Positions 16,770 through 26,024 of a DNA stretch of 52,528 nt are shown here, one piece after another. The notes beneath the pieces are model-generated. The model did not search any database and was not told the DNA's origin. It was given only the letters and a program-made list of their open reading frames with translations. The position numbers were made by a program, and so were the translations under genes. Within the stretch, counting starts at the first letter, position 1, and every line of letters begins with the position of its first letter. The stretch comes from a virus. Location: positions 1 through 52,528 of the IMG/VR virus record IMGVR_UViG_3300042555_002061; one strand, written 5' to 3'.

Positions 16770-16874
16770 CACAGACAAAGATTCTAGGGTGGAGAGTTTG
16801 TTATTATCTAACTTGCTAAGGAGTGAAGCAAGTCAGTGTACTCTGTTAAACTCTCCTAGAATGATTCGTCTGTG
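16770..16874 (-). ncRNA. Long nested stem-loop between capsid and decoration genes
   Basis: Four helices nest perfectly: CACAGAC (16770-16776) with 16868-16874; ATTCTAGG (16781-16788) with 16855-16862; GAGAGTTT (16792-16799) with 16848-16855 (one shared base); ACTTGCT (16811-16817) with 16827-16833. On the mRNA the outer helix is followed by a GGCTTTTCTT tract. It could be a partial terminator, an RNase III site or a 3' protector of the capsid message. Confidence 0.7.
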
Positions 16875-16921
16875 AGCTGAATGTTGTTAGCTAACAGAGA
16901 CTAGCTTGGATGGTTGAAGGC

Positions 16922-19063
16922 TTAGCCGTTGGCTCGAAGAACAGCTTCCCGTTCTCGTTCGTTGATTTCGATGTCCCAGTAACCCCGAGTACCGGTCCCC
17001 AGCATGTTTGCTGGAAGATCGACAGCTTCGATGGTTGGGCGTCGTTGACCTCGCAAGTAGGTGATGCTGTAGGGGCTAAATCGTTGGGATTTCGGCCACA
17101 GCAACCAAGTGTTCTCACTGACGAACGTACCACTTCCGAGCAAGCTGCTGTTGCTCATTTGTGGAAAAGGTACAGTGTCAAGCTTACCAAACCAGTAGTT
17201 CAAGTCTCCAGTCTTGGAAGGGCTTGGTGCTCCAGTTTCCTGGACGATTCGGGATTGTCTGAGCAAGTCGAATGCAGCTTCTTCTCCGGTGATTGAAGTG
17301 ATAAGAATCCAACGATCGTTGATGAGGTTGACAAAGTTCTTGCCACGCTTTTCGTTGTACTGCCGTACAGCGTTGTATGCTGTGGAAAGGTTTGCTCGGT
17401 TAAGTGCGAAACTGGTTCGGCTATTGTCCGCATCAACCCAGAAGGACTTAGCTGCTGCTGCTTTGACGAGCATCAGTTTGCCCAGCTTCATGTCTGGAAC
17501 AATCAACGCACCTTCAACCATCGCATCAAGCATGTCAGCGATCACACCCATGTCGTCGTTGATGATGTCCTCACGATTGAACACAACCAACTGAGCCGAA
17601 GTCGAGAGCTTGGATCGGTATTCGGTTTCTTCTCCGAATTCGGTTTCTTCGATCTTCCCGTCGTTTTTCATTTCGTCCCAAATCTTACCGCCACCTGGAC
17701 GGATTCTCTGGGTGACCCGGAAGTCCTTGTTGGATTCTTCTTTGAGGTACTGAACTGCGAACGGAGTGTTGATTGCCCATCGTTCTTCCAACATCATGCT
17801 TGTAACCTTCTTGAGAAGGTTAGGCATGTCGATCATTGAGAATCCACTGTTGTTGATTCCGAGGAACGAGTGCTGAGTGGTGGTCTTGATGCTGCTGCAC
17901 AAAATGTCGACGTCACTAAATCCGGTGAATCGTCGTTGACGTTCGGTGCTGTTGGCCAAGTTGACCAGGGTTTCAACAAAACTCCAACGGGAAGTACCGA
18001 GGCAGGTGTCAAGAACTTTCTTGTCAACGTGCTTGGCGATCGTTTCTGGGGAGATATTGCAGGACAGAGCAAACTGTGCTACAATTTCGTCTCCTGCGGA
18101 TGCTCGTTGTTGTGGAGTCAAGTTTGGTACTCCTGGCAAGCTGTTCTCAAAGATTTTCAGCTTGATGCTGTTTTCGATGGTAGTGAGGTCCGTTCCAGCC
18201 GAGTATTGAGATTCAATACTGTCAGCATGGTCAGGATACGAGTTTAACAATCGAGAGAGCCGAACAAGTTCTGTTCGGGTAACTCCCGAATTCTGTACTG
18301 GAGCAACAGGCACAACCGGAGCTGGAGCCACAGGAGCAGGTGGAGCTGTATTCTGTAGTGGAGCTACAGGTGGAGTAGCAGGGGGAGCGGCAGGAACAAC
18401 AGGTGGTTCTGCTGGTGGAACGGGTGGTGCTGGTGGAGTGGAGCTGTTCAAAAGCATTTGTGCTTCCTTGTTTAAGAGACCAAAGTTTGTATCGGAATCA
18501 CGACCAGACATCGTGACTGTCATTTCTTTCAAGATGGAACGTTCAGCAACGTACATCGGTCCCGTCACTTCACGATTGTTGATACTACGTTTGATTCCTT
18601 GTTTAAGGAACGTAATATCTTCTTTGTTGGTAATTCGAAGCCCCATGCTGGCTTCAAAAGGGAACCCGTTTTTAAGGGCTTCTGTCACCGTTTCTCTGGC
18701 AGGTGAAGGATAGGACGTAACTCCTTTTCCACTTAGGTTACTGTTGGTCTTGACTAAAGACGTTGAGTGACCGATTGGTTCCCAGTGTTCAAACAACATT
18801 GGGATGGAGTTTTTATGCTCGATTCCTGCAATGTTGTAAATCATTGGGTATTCGTAGCCGTAGTCTCGTAGACTGACGGGACCACCAGAGTATCCGGTAA
18901 AAGACAATTCATGCAAACCATTTTCGGCTTGTGTTGAAGTCGCTTCGGTAGCTAGGTTGAAGATAGCTTCACCTTCTGCTGGCCGGTAGTTGGGTGCTGG
19001 AGGACTGTTGTTAAACACGTCCCTAGCTTTTTTGATTGTGTTGAGTCTTTCACTCAGTTTCAT
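16922..19063 (-). CDS. Fused prohead protease - major capsid protein
   Basis: 713 residues. Residues 1-210 resemble phage prohead proteases, with a His in FEHWEPIGHS (H93) and a Ser in FPFEASMG (S139) as probable catalytic residues. Residues about 212-258 are a Pro/Ala/Val-rich linker. The remaining 450 residues read as a major capsid protein of the Mu-like or HK97 fold type. Fusion of protease and capsid in one chain is known in some phages and implies self-cleavage in the linker region during maturation. The gene overlaps the portal by 14 bases and is followed by a long stem-loop, in keeping with high expression. Confidence 0.85.
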   Translation of the reverse strand: MKLSERLNTIKKARDVFNNSPPAPNYRPAEGEAIFNLATEATSTQAENGLHELSFTGYSGGPVSLRDYGYEYPMIYNIAGIEHKNSIPMLFEHWEPIGHSTSLVKTNSNLSGKGVTSYPSPARETVTEALKNGFPFEASMGLRITNKEDITFLKQGIKRSINNREVTGPMYVAERSILKEMTVTMSGRDSDTNFGLLNKEAQMLLNSSTPPAPPVPPAEPPVVPAAPPATPPVAPLQNTAPPAPVAPAPVVPVAPVQNSGVTRTELVRLSRLLNSYPDHADSIESQYSAGTDLTTIENSIKLKIFENSLPGVPNLTPQQRASAGDEIVAQFALSCNISPETIAKHVDKKVLDTCLGTSRWSFVETLVNLANSTERQRRFTGFSDVDILCSSIKTTTQHSFLGINNSGFSMIDMPNLLKKVTSMMLEERWAINTPFAVQYLKEESNKDFRVTQRIRPGGGKIWDEMKNDGKIEETEFGEETEYRSKLSTSAQLVVFNREDIINDDMGVIADMLDAMVEGALIVPDMKLGKLMLVKAAAAKSFWVDADNSRTSFALNRANLSTAYNAVRQYNEKRGKNFVNLINDRWILITSITGEEAAFDLLRQSRIVQETGAPSPSKTGDLNYWFGKLDTVPFPQMSNSSLLGSGTFVSENTWLLWPKSQRFSPYSITYLRGQRRPTIEAVDLPANMLGTGTRGYWDIEINEREREAVLRANG

Positions 19064-20459
19064 CAGAATCCTCTTGTTCTGCTACGGGTTCAGTATCTTC
19101 TGGTTCGTTCAGGACTGCTGCTGCTGATGGAGTTCGTCCAGCTAAAAGCACTTCGCACATATCTTCATACGAAACACCTAGCAAGTCAGCTTCTCGTTGA
19201 ATTTCTCTTCGAGGGTTTTGTCCTCGTTCAGTGTAAATTCGTACAAGAGTTTTAGCTCCAGATTGAAGATCAGTAGCAATACTGTTACTAATTTTTTGGG
19301 GGTCGGGATGGGAGAATACTTGAGAATAACTTAACGAGTAGTTAAGTCCTTCTTCTGCAATAAATCGGACGGTTCGTGGAGAAAAGTACTTTGAAGTTAA
19401 AACTCCAGCTTGTGCCCAAAGGCTTACCATTTTGTGGATTGCTGGAGCAAAATCTTCACGGTCGATTGCAATGGTACTTTTCCAAGGACCAAAGTCTACT
19501 TGGCTGCTAGCCATGTTGTACTTACGACTGTTACCTGTTGCAAGGTTAACAGGCATGTTAATACAACGGGCAGCAGCACCAACCATTGCATCAAGAGCTT
19601 CCGCATCTTCTGATGTTGTACCAGAGTAGGACAACCCTTCCAGGGTAGTTCCTGGGGGGAGTGTTGGGATCATACCTGGTTCGTACTTGAACTCTCCTTC
19701 TGGCATTCCCATTGACTCTGCGGCTTCTTTACCCCACACTGTAGGGTCAAGCTTGAGAGCCATTGGAATTGCTGAACGAAATTCAGCACTACGAATCACA
19801 GAGTCTAAGTATCTCTTGACTGATGGAAAAATGCAGAGTGCTGGAGCACACTCTACAATTCCACAAATTTGATCTTCGTACTTGTTCTTCCACCAAAGAA
19901 TAATGTCTTTGGTGTTGTAGAACTCACCGGTGTCCAGGTGGATTTGAGTTGGTTCCCAGTTTTTGTTGTACTGGATTCCATCCCACCATCGTGACTCAAC
20001 CCCTTCTCCTGGTGGATTGAGTAGTTTCTCGGCTGTGACTACTCGAAGTCCTACTCGAACTTCGTGTACAGTGTTTTCCATCGGGTATGGAATACCAATA
20101 CCGATTCCGGTGCGGGCTGCTGCTCGACGTAATAGTCTGATTTGACTACCCAACCCGGTTTGTTGACAAAACTTTGTCCACTGATCTTCGATGTTTGTGT
20201 TGACATCTGGATCAGAAGAACTTCCGATAATCACTGGAGCAGGACCAACACAATCGTTAGCGAGTGTGTTGAGGATGCCGTGGTAGTGAGAACCTTCTTC
20301 GTCTTGTTCAATCGAAATGGTCATTAACTTACGTCGAACCCACGGGTGTTTAATAGCTCGTAAGAACCGTTCACGTGGAATTTGATTGTAAGGAACTGTG
20401 TCTCGATTGCGAAACCAAGTTTTTGGAGAAGCTAGAAATTGTATCCAGCTACGAGTCAT
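19050..20459 (-). CDS. Portal protein (lambda gpB family)
   Basis: 469 residues. It has the aromatic N-terminus, a central ILWWKNKYEDQICGI segment and, near residue 300, the VGAAARCINMPVNLATGNSR block typical of lambda-type portals. The acidic tail (EPEDTEPVAEQEDSDETE) is disordered. The ring it forms is the DNA channel and docking site for the terminase (29656-31830). Its start overlaps the 76-residue gene by 11 bases. Confidence 0.9.
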   Translation of the reverse strand: MTRSWIQFLASPKTWFRNRDTVPYNQIPRERFLRAIKHPWVRRKLMTISIEQDEEGSHYHGILNTLANDCVGPAPVIIGSSSDPDVNTNIEDQWTKFCQQTGLGSQIRLLRRAAARTGIGIGIPYPMENTVHEVRVGLRVVTAEKLLNPPGEGVESRWWDGIQYNKNWEPTQIHLDTGEFYNTKDIILWWKNKYEDQICGIVECAPALCIFPSVKRYLDSVIRSAEFRSAIPMALKLDPTVWGKEAAESMGMPEGEFKYEPGMIPTLPPGTTLEGLSYSGTTSEDAEALDAMVGAAARCINMPVNLATGNSRKYNMASSQVDFGPWKSTIAIDREDFAPAIHKMVSLWAQAGVLTSKYFSPRTVRFIAEEGLNYSLSYSQVFSHPDPQKISNSIATDLQSGAKTLVRIYTERGQNPRREIQREADLLGVSYEDMCEVLLAGRTPSAAAVLNEPEDTEPVAEQEDSDETE

Positions 20460-20679
20460 TGCAAGAACCTTTCTCTAGTCCAGAACAGTGACAGTTGTTT
20501 TTTGGGACTGCCCGAGTCCAACCGATATTGCTCAAGGATGGTTTCTTAGAACCGATCCTATTAGCTGCGTCGATCAATTCTTTTAGGGAGAACTGTTCGA
20601 CTTCTTCTTGTGGAGTCTTAACCCGTCGAGGGCCGACACCAGCTTGAATTTCTTGTATCTTTGAAACAAGATCGCTCAT
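20449..20679 (-). CDS. Small pre-portal protein, unknown
   Basis: 76 residues with a charged helical middle and a C-terminal CHCSG pair of cysteines. ATG 20679 has an excellent ribosome-binding site, AGGAGAACTC, formed by the dispersed word CCCCAGGAGA. Position just before the portal is where gpW-like joining proteins occur in lambda, but the sequence does not convince me. Confidence 0.55.
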   Translation of the reverse strand: MSDLVSKIQEIQAGVGPRRVKTPQEEVEQFSLKELIDAANRIGSKKPSLSNIGWTRAVPKNNCHCSGLEKGSCNDS

Positions 20680-20699
20680 GAGTTCTCCTGGGGAGGGTG

Positions 20700-22469
20700 T
20701 TAGTTGTTGAATGCTACGTACTTCTGAATGGCTGGACCGTATAGAATGATTTTGCCAGTAGCAGAATCTCTAAGGGACCAGTACAAACAGTTATCAGTTT
20801 GTGGAGCAATGCTGGGTATTGTTACAGACACAGCATTGGTTGTGGAAGTTAGTCCGGTTACGGCAGTCAAGGTTGATTTGTCTGCTCGTTCAAGACAAAA
20901 TGTCATAGGTAGTCCATCGAACACGCCGGAAGCAAGTGTAACCAAATATGTTCGAGTCTCGTTGTTAAAGAATACAAACGTGTTTTTCTCTAACAATTTG
21001 TTGTCGAGATTGATGAATGCTTCTGGAGTAACCGATGTTTGTCCACCACCACCACCGCCACCGGCTGGAGCTAAGCTGAGAGCTTGAGCTGTCCACTTGA
21101 CTAAAGCTGTACCAGAACCGACTAACATAAGCGTTAGGTCAGTTACCAGTTGTGCTGTTGCTGCTGGTATTCGAGTTAGCAAAGTTGATAAGCTGGTATT
21201 GGCATCGGTGAGTGTCTTGCCGACTGTTCCTAGGGTGGTGTAACTGGAGTGTGAAGTAGCTAACAGGTTAGCTGACAGTGTGTTGTAAACCGTAGTTTCT
21301 AACGTCGTTGGGTGTATGGAGTTTGGTTGTGATTCTCGTAGGTCTGCACCAACATTGTGAGAACCGGTAACGTGAACTACTCGTTGATTGAAGTTTTGAG
21401 CAAGTAAGACACCATCTAGGTAGCCTGCTCTAGCTTCTGTCAACCGTTGAGTCAAAGCTGTTACATTGCCGGCCATAGTACCTGAATCGATTTGTAACAG
21501 AGTTGGCTTGAGGGACAAGTCTGAAACTATTTGAGCAAGTACAGTTGATTGGTCGAAGTCAACTACTGCTCCTGCCCATATAGCGTATCGAGCTTCTGTA
21601 CTGGTTGTTCCACTAGCTTCGATCCGCAGTCCTTCTCTGGGGTGTGTAGATGATACAGTGTAAGTGAACCTGTATCGTCCAACACTTGGGTTGGTGACTG
21701 CCGACAAGTTTGCTGAACGATCCGTACCCGAGGAATTTGTAGCTGTGATTGTCGGTGCTGTGTCCAGATTGACCAGCTTACCTTCATCATCATTAACAAC
21801 AAGCGTAAACTCATAGATTGACGATCCGGTTTCTGGGGCTTCAAGAACTGATGCACCAACCAAATTAGCTTTAGCAGACAGGTTGTTTAGTCCAGAGATT
21901 GCTCCGAGGACTGAACTTGTACTGGTTGCAATCGAAGCATCAAGGAAGTTGAGTCTTGCATCGTTGTCTCGTAGTGGATTTGTAGGAATTGCATTGACAC
22001 TTGTTTGGGTTGCTCGACTAGCAACCGTGGTTTCATTCGCCACACTTGCAGGGAACGATACTGGAGCAGATGCACTAGCCGCATGCCCTGCGATCTTCGT
22101 GACGTTGGCTGTACCGTCGTCAGTCGAGATGTTTATCGAGGCTGAATAACACCCTGCTTTGTAAATCTGAACGATAAACATCTCGGCGTTTGTCTCGGCC
22201 TGTGTAGGGGTGTAAGTCCAGATTCCAGTAGTGGCATTGTAAGTTAGTGAACCAGCACCAGTTCCGAATGATCCTACACCTGTTTTCACTTGGACTAATA
22301 CGCCTGTCGATTGCACAGCTCCGTCACTGATTTGAATGACTTGGCCGACATCAAACGGTGGTGGACTAGCCGAATTTATTGGGTAGGTCATGAGTATTGT
22401 TGTTCTTTTCGGGTTCCGTACTCTGAATGTTGTCTGCCGCTTAATTGCTGGCTGCCTGATTCGAAGCAT
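20700..22469 (-). CDS. Fibre-like virion protein
   Basis: 589 residues dominated by Ala, Thr, Ser and Val, with a Gly run (PAGGGGGGG) near residue 475 separating a long fibrous part from a C-terminal beta domain. An early segment (SLTYNATTGIWTYTPTQAET) and a central Ig-like stretch (YEFTLVVNDDEGKLVNLDT) suggest beta-sandwich modules. Likely a head fibre, tail fibre or adsorption protein. It starts at ATG 22469 beside the stop of the LamG-like gene. Confidence 0.6.
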   Translation of the reverse strand: MLRIRQPAIKRQTTFRVRNPKRTTILMTYPINSASPPPFDVGQVIQISDGAVQSTGVLVQVKTGVGSFGTGAGSLTYNATTGIWTYTPTQAETNAEMFIVQIYKAGCYSASINISTDDGTANVTKIAGHAASASAPVSFPASVANETTVASRATQTSVNAIPTNPLRDNDARLNFLDASIATSTSSVLGAISGLNNLSAKANLVGASVLEAPETGSSIYEFTLVVNDDEGKLVNLDTAPTITATNSSGTDRSANLSAVTNPSVGRYRFTYTVSSTHPREGLRIEASGTTSTEARYAIWAGAVVDFDQSTVLAQIVSDLSLKPTLLQIDSGTMAGNVTALTQRLTEARAGYLDGVLLAQNFNQRVVHVTGSHNVGADLRESQPNSIHPTTLETTVYNTLSANLLATSHSSYTTLGTVGKTLTDANTSLSTLLTRIPAATAQLVTDLTLMLVGSGTALVKWTAQALSLAPAGGGGGGGQTSVTPEAFINLDNKLLEKNTFVFFNNETRTYLVTLASGVFDGLPMTFCLERADKSTLTAVTGLTSTTNAVSVTIPSIAPQTDNCLYWSLRDSATGKIILYGPAIQKYVAFNN

Positions 22470-22470
22470 G

Positions 22471-23211
22471 TTAGTCTCCGATCAGGGGAGGTCGGTTGGC
22501 AAAGGGGTGGGAAGCGGATAGTGAAATGCCCCATTTCCATCCAAGATAACCTTCAAGAAGATTTCTAATATCTACGGAAGGAACTACCCCAAGCATTATT
22601 ACTTCTGAAATCGACCCAATCAGATCGTATACCGCATCACCCCACCCTGTTGCTACAAAAGGGGGGAACCCCGTATGCGTTAGTGTCCCAAAAATAGAAA
22701 CAAACGAATTAGTTTGGACCATACCAACTCTGAAACCGGAGGCTATTTTCCATTGTGTTGATGAAACCGCAAAGCTCTCGGTAATTCTTATTCCTTGAGA
22801 GAATCCTACTTTATCGGCTTCGGATGCGTTTGTTGTTCCAGAAATATCGACTATACGATTTCCATCATTAGTAGCTGCACCGCTACTATCTTTTTTATAC
22901 ACGGCTATCACAAAACCACCATTTGTGGTAAATCTCGTATTTCTAATTAGATACCTAGATTGTGAAGTTGTAAATAAACGTGGCAAATTGTTAGATCCGC
23001 CTGTTAATGAATAGAACGGCCTAGCAGCCCCACTTTGAAACACATGCCTATTGTTACCGCTTTTATCTCTCCATTGACTTACCAAACCTGTATCAACTGT
23101 AATCGTGGAGAGGTCAGCCGCATCAAACCATAACGCTGTGCTTATTTGAGTAGGTTCCCACAATCGCCTTTGTAATATAGCTTCGTCGTATCTGTTAATC
23201 CCCCTTGGCAT
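22471..23211 (-). CDS. LamG / concanavalin-A-like lectin protein
   Basis: 246 residues. The opening WFDAADLSTITVDTGLVSQW and RDKSGNNRHVFQ pattern is typical of LamG-type jelly-roll domains carried by phage and bacterial surface proteins, which bind glycans. The chain ends soon after the domain, so it is essentially one lectin module. It overlaps the 136-residue gene by one base. Synonymous codon choice and word content look different from the neighbours (fewer TCGA and GTTC words), so this gene may be a recent arrival. Confidence 0.68.
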   Translation of the reverse strand: MPRGINRYDEAILQRRLWEPTQISTALWFDAADLSTITVDTGLVSQWRDKSGNNRHVFQSGAARPFYSLTGGSNNLPRLFTTSQSRYLIRNTRFTTNGGFVIAVYKKDSSGAATNDGNRIVDISGTTNASEADKVGFSQGIRITESFAVSSTQWKIASGFRVGMVQTNSFVSIFGTLTHTGFPPFVATGWGDAVYDLIGSISEVIMLGVVPSVDIRNLLEGYLGWKWGISLSASHPFANRPPLIGD

Positions 23212-23621
23212 TACACTTCTTCTCCAAAAGGGGTGATGTAGATTTCGTTGCCAGACGCATTGGTGGTAACACCTGTGCTGTTGATAACAGAAATCCGCAT
23301 TAAAAACGGGTATAGCCGGATCATGTTCGAGACTGCGACTTTTGCACCGGCTCCTGAAGTCAACGGAATTGTGTATAAATCACCACCGATTCGATCTGCT
23401 GTGTCAGTCCCATCATTAAGGGTTACTCGAATCGTAATGCTTCCGCCAGTAGCGGGAGTGATTGACCCGAGCTTGATTGTAAGAACACCATACAGGTCTT
23501 TAGCCGTCGAGTTGTCGTAGGTAACTACTGCCGTTTCCGACCCGGTCGCAATGCTGTTGAGGGTTGTTCCGGCAAGATTGCCGGATCGAGTTCCTGGGGT
23601 GGACCATTTTACAGTAGCCAT
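23211..23621 (-). CDS. Small virion protein, beta-rich
   Basis: 136 residues, Thr/Gly/Val/Ile-rich with alternating strands and no signal peptide. Starts at ATG 23621 next to the 154-residue gene and contains the dispersed word at 23591. Likely a minor virion or fibre-associated protein by position; no family recognised. Confidence 0.5.
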   Translation of the reverse strand: MATVKWSTPGTRSGNLAGTTLNSIATGSETAVVTYDNSTAKDLYGVLTIKLGSITPATGGSITIRVTLNDGTDTADRIGGDLYTIPLTSGAGAKVAVSNMIRLYPFLMRISVINSTGVTTNASGNEIYITPFGEEV

Positions 23622-23622
23622 A

Positions 23623-24087
23623 TTATTTACCGCCTCTTGCTAACCCAACGGTTCTTGGTGTGACTTCGACTTGGTTGTATTCGGCCCAACTTGGATGCCT
23701 AGTAATTTCAGCGAGAGCTTTGATCTTTGTGGCACTTGTGTCCGATATTTTCCCGTTTTGCACAAGCATGTCGAGTTGATCTCTGAACGTAGTTGAGGCT
23801 ACGTCAATTCCGTCTTTATCGACAATAAGTTTCATAGCCCATTTGACAGGCGATGATACTTGCGAAAGTATCACTAGCGAATCTAGGAGAGCTGCTGCTT
23901 CGTCGGCTCCGATTGTTTCCATTAAGACACCGGGACCAGCCATCTTCGACACTAACAAAGTTATGGCGGGTAATGTCGGGTCTGGTTTGTGTAGCACAGA
24001 AGCCACTTCCCAATCAGCCAAATCTCGATACTTAGGATTTTTGATTTCTTCGGCTAGCAACTGTTGTTTCAATGCTTCTGGGGTCAT
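23623..24087 (-). CDS. Unknown phage protein of the accessory virion block
   Basis: 154 residues, mostly helical. The layout, an N-terminal EEIKNPKYRDLADWEVASVL and a later HPSWAEYNQ near the C-terminus, recurs in phage proteins of unknown function found near fibre and lysis genes. Overlaps the 94-residue membrane protein by 4 bases. Confidence 0.5.
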   Translation of the reverse strand: MTPEALKQQLLAEEIKNPKYRDLADWEVASVLHKPDPTLPAITLLVSKMAGPGVLMETIGADEAAALLDSLVILSQVSSPVKWAMKLIVDKDGIDVASTTFRDQLDMLVQNGKISDTSATKIKALAEITRHPSWAEYNQVEVTPRTVGLARGGK

Positions 24088-24368
24088 GCTACACCTTTGT
24101 CCTTAAGTTCTTTTATTTCGAGCTTGAGGGTAGCAAGTTCAGTTTCTTGTCTGACTTGAGTTCGGAATAACTCAAGTCTATCTTTTTCGCATTGGTCGGT
24201 TTTGGTTTCTTGTTTGATTAGATTCTTTTGCAAGTCTGCGATAGCTACTTGATTAGAACCTTCAAGTTTTTTGTAGAAGAACGCAACGAGTGAGGACAAC
24301 GTAGCAATGACTGCTAAAGCACCTTTTTGCCACCAGTCACTTGGTATTGTTGGTTCTATGTCTGACAT
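24084..24368 (-). CDS. Membrane-anchored coiled-coil protein (holin/spanin-like)
   Basis: 94 residues: a single transmembrane helix (about 16-33, ALAVIATLSSLVAFFYKKL) then a charged coiled coil to the end. This topology matches inner-membrane spanins and some holin-like proteins, and the neighbours are late accessory genes. No overlapping outer-membrane lipoprotein partner is seen, so lysis is an inference. Confidence 0.55.
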   Translation of the reverse strand: MSDIEPTIPSDWWQKGALAVIATLSSLVAFFYKKLEGSNQVAIADLQKNLIKQETKTDQCEKDRLELFRTQVRQETELATLKLEIKELKDKGVA

Positions 24369-24375
24369 GATGTCC

Positions 24376-24702
24376 TTAGTTAGAAAAGACTAATTCAAAT
24401 GTTTTGACTGTAGCTTCGGCTGCACTAAGTTTCAATCGAAGAGTGTCTAACCCTTTGGTGTTTTCTGGGTCGAGACTGATTGTTCTTGCTGTTGCTGCAA
24501 GGTTGTAAGTAACAAGAGTGTCTTTGACGTAGTTGTCAAGGTTTGTAACACCTTCGTCTACTGAACCTTGAATACTAAATGTCGGTGTGCCGGTCATTCC
24601 TGGGGCGGATACTCTAACGAGTCCGTATCCAGGAGCTACTGAACGTGAGTCAGTTACAAGTTGACCTGCGGGAAGTGTAACTGTTTCTTTGTAGATGCTC
24701 AT
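24376..24702 (-). CDS. Small beta-rich virion protein
   Basis: 108 residues, Thr/Val/Ser-rich, with short strands separated by Gly/Pro turns and no membrane segment. Probably a virion accessory protein by location. It carries the dispersed word at 24597. Family not recognised. Confidence 0.48.
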   Translation of the reverse strand: MSIYKETVTLPAGQLVTDSRSVAPGYGLVRVSAPGMTGTPTFSIQGSVDEGVTNLDNYVKDTLVTYNLAATARTISLDPENTKGLDTLRLKLSAAEATVKTFELVFSN

Positions 24703-24707
24703 GGTTT

Positions 24708-25427
24708 TTATGGGTTAGGACATTTACCGTTTACACAAAGCCCTCGTATGACGGCTTTTAAGCATTCTTTGTATTGATCGGTGGTGGCTGGTTTTGCTTT
24801 ACCAATTTCTTTGTCGATTGGCACTCTCCACACGTTTAACCAATCTTTTGTTCGACTTGTTGGTTCTCTCATTGCAAAACATCTTTCAATCGTACTTGTT
24901 ACTTGTCCTTTTGCATCGGGCAGGTCCGATGGTAGTTTCGGCAAAAGATTTATGAGAGAGCTAGCTAGCAACGATGTTGTGGAAGCATCTTGCAAATTAT
25001 CTACTGCGACTCTGGATGTTAATCGGATTGATTCGAGTGATTCAAGTGACGGTATAGGAGACGGCGGGGGAAAAGCAGGACTTGGTTGGATTGGAGTGGG
25101 AGCAGGGGTTGGAGCTAACATTCCAGTTACGTCGATTGTATGCCAACTATAAGCAATGTCTGCTTGTTTATTAGCTACAATCAACCCGAACTGGTATTTT
25201 CCTGGGGTGGGGATGGAGAAGAAGATGTTGTTACCACAAGATGCTGAGGCAGATTTTAGTTCTTCTGGAATGATCCAAACCTTGTTGTCTCCAACAGCTT
25301 CTTCATGGGATAGAAAAACAAGTGTTCCAGCAAGAGCCGTTGTTGGCCCTTTGATGGATGCTTTGATTTCCTGGGTGAGTGCTGTTGAGCAGGTGAGTAG
25401 CAAACAGAGTGCAAGTAATTGTTTCAT
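24708..25427 (-). CDS. Secreted protein with Pro-rich linker
   Basis: I place the start at ATG 25427 because MKQLLALCLLLTCSTALTQE is a clear Sec signal peptide; the frame stays open 20 codons further upstream across a hairpin. After cleavage comes a PKD/Ig-like beta domain (residues about 22-105), a Pro-rich linker (about 108-130) and a helical C-terminal domain with three cysteines. About 239 residues. Export suggests a role at the host envelope late in infection, or lysis. No enzyme motif seen. Confidence 0.6.
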   Translation of the reverse strand: MKQLLALCLLLTCSTALTQEIKASIKGPTTALAGTLVFLSHEEAVGDNKVWIIPEELKSASASCGNNIFFSIPTPGKYQFGLIVANKQADIAYSWHTIDVTGMLAPTPAPTPIQPSPAFPPPSPIPSLESLESIRLTSRVAVDNLQDASTTSLLASSLINLLPKLPSDLPDAKGQVTSTIERCFAMREPTSRTKDWLNVWRVPIDKEIGKAKPATTDQYKECLKAVIRGLCVNGKCPNP

Positions 25428-25460
25428 GGTAGTGAGGGTGTGGTAGAGAGGGACAAACAA

Positions 25461-25506
25461 GGAGCAGAAACAAACATCTTCGGGCATAGGTGTTTGTTTC
25501 TACTCC
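25461..25506 (-). other. Long stem-loop upstream of the secreted-protein gene
   Basis: GAAACAAACA (25467-25476) pairs perfectly with TGTTTGTTTC (25491-25500); after a 2-base mismatch GGAG pairs with CTCC (25461-25464 with 25503-25506). It lies in the 123-base gap between two late genes. It could be a terminator without a U-run, an RNase III site or a translational control hairpin. Confidence 0.6.
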
Positions 25507-25550
25507 CTCTTGGGAAGGGAATAGAGGCCGTAGGGGACAGCCGGGAAGGA

Positions 25551-26024
25551 TTAGGACTTTTTGGGAGCCGGAGCCGGAGCACGAACTACTCCAGAACCGT
25601 TGTCACCAATGGAGTTGACGGGAGCAGGGGAAGGTTCAGGAGCAGGTTGTTGCTTCTTCTTTCGATTTTCCATGATCAATTTGATCAGTTCGAAGATCAA
25701 CGGAATGAGCACTTCCCAACCTTGAGTGCCGACTGCTGGAGAGGCTGAGGTAGCTTCTACCAGATCGGCTTGTCTTGTCAGTTTGTTGCACTTGTCGACG
25801 ATATGGTCGAGAAACAATTCGAGTTCATCATCGTCGTCAAAAAATGAGACTGCAACGAGTGGAACAGGTGGAATAGTTGCTGGACCGACTTTCTCGACCA
25901 AGCAACCGGCAACCCACAAAGCATCTTTGACGGTGGCTGGAGTGATTCCGTTTCGTACTTGGGCTACGAGAGTAACAATACAAGACAAAGAAAATTCGGC
26001 TGGAAACTTTGCAGAACAGGACAT
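25551..26024 (-). CDS. Unknown late protein with hydrophobic helix
   Basis: 157 residues. The first 90 are mixed, with an acidic patch (FFDDDDELELFLDHI). Residues about 105-120 (WEVLIPLIFELIKLI) form a hydrophobic helix followed by RKKKQQ, and the tail is Pro/Ala-rich and flexible. It may be a peripheral membrane protein or small holin-like factor. No family recognised. Confidence 0.45.
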   Translation of the reverse strand: MSCSAKFPAEFSLSCIVTLVAQVRNGITPATVKDALWVAGCLVEKVGPATIPPVPLVAVSFFDDDDELELFLDHIVDKCNKLTRQADLVEATSASPAVGTQGWEVLIPLIFELIKLIMENRKKKQQPAPEPSPAPVNSIGDNGSGVVRAPAPAPKKS

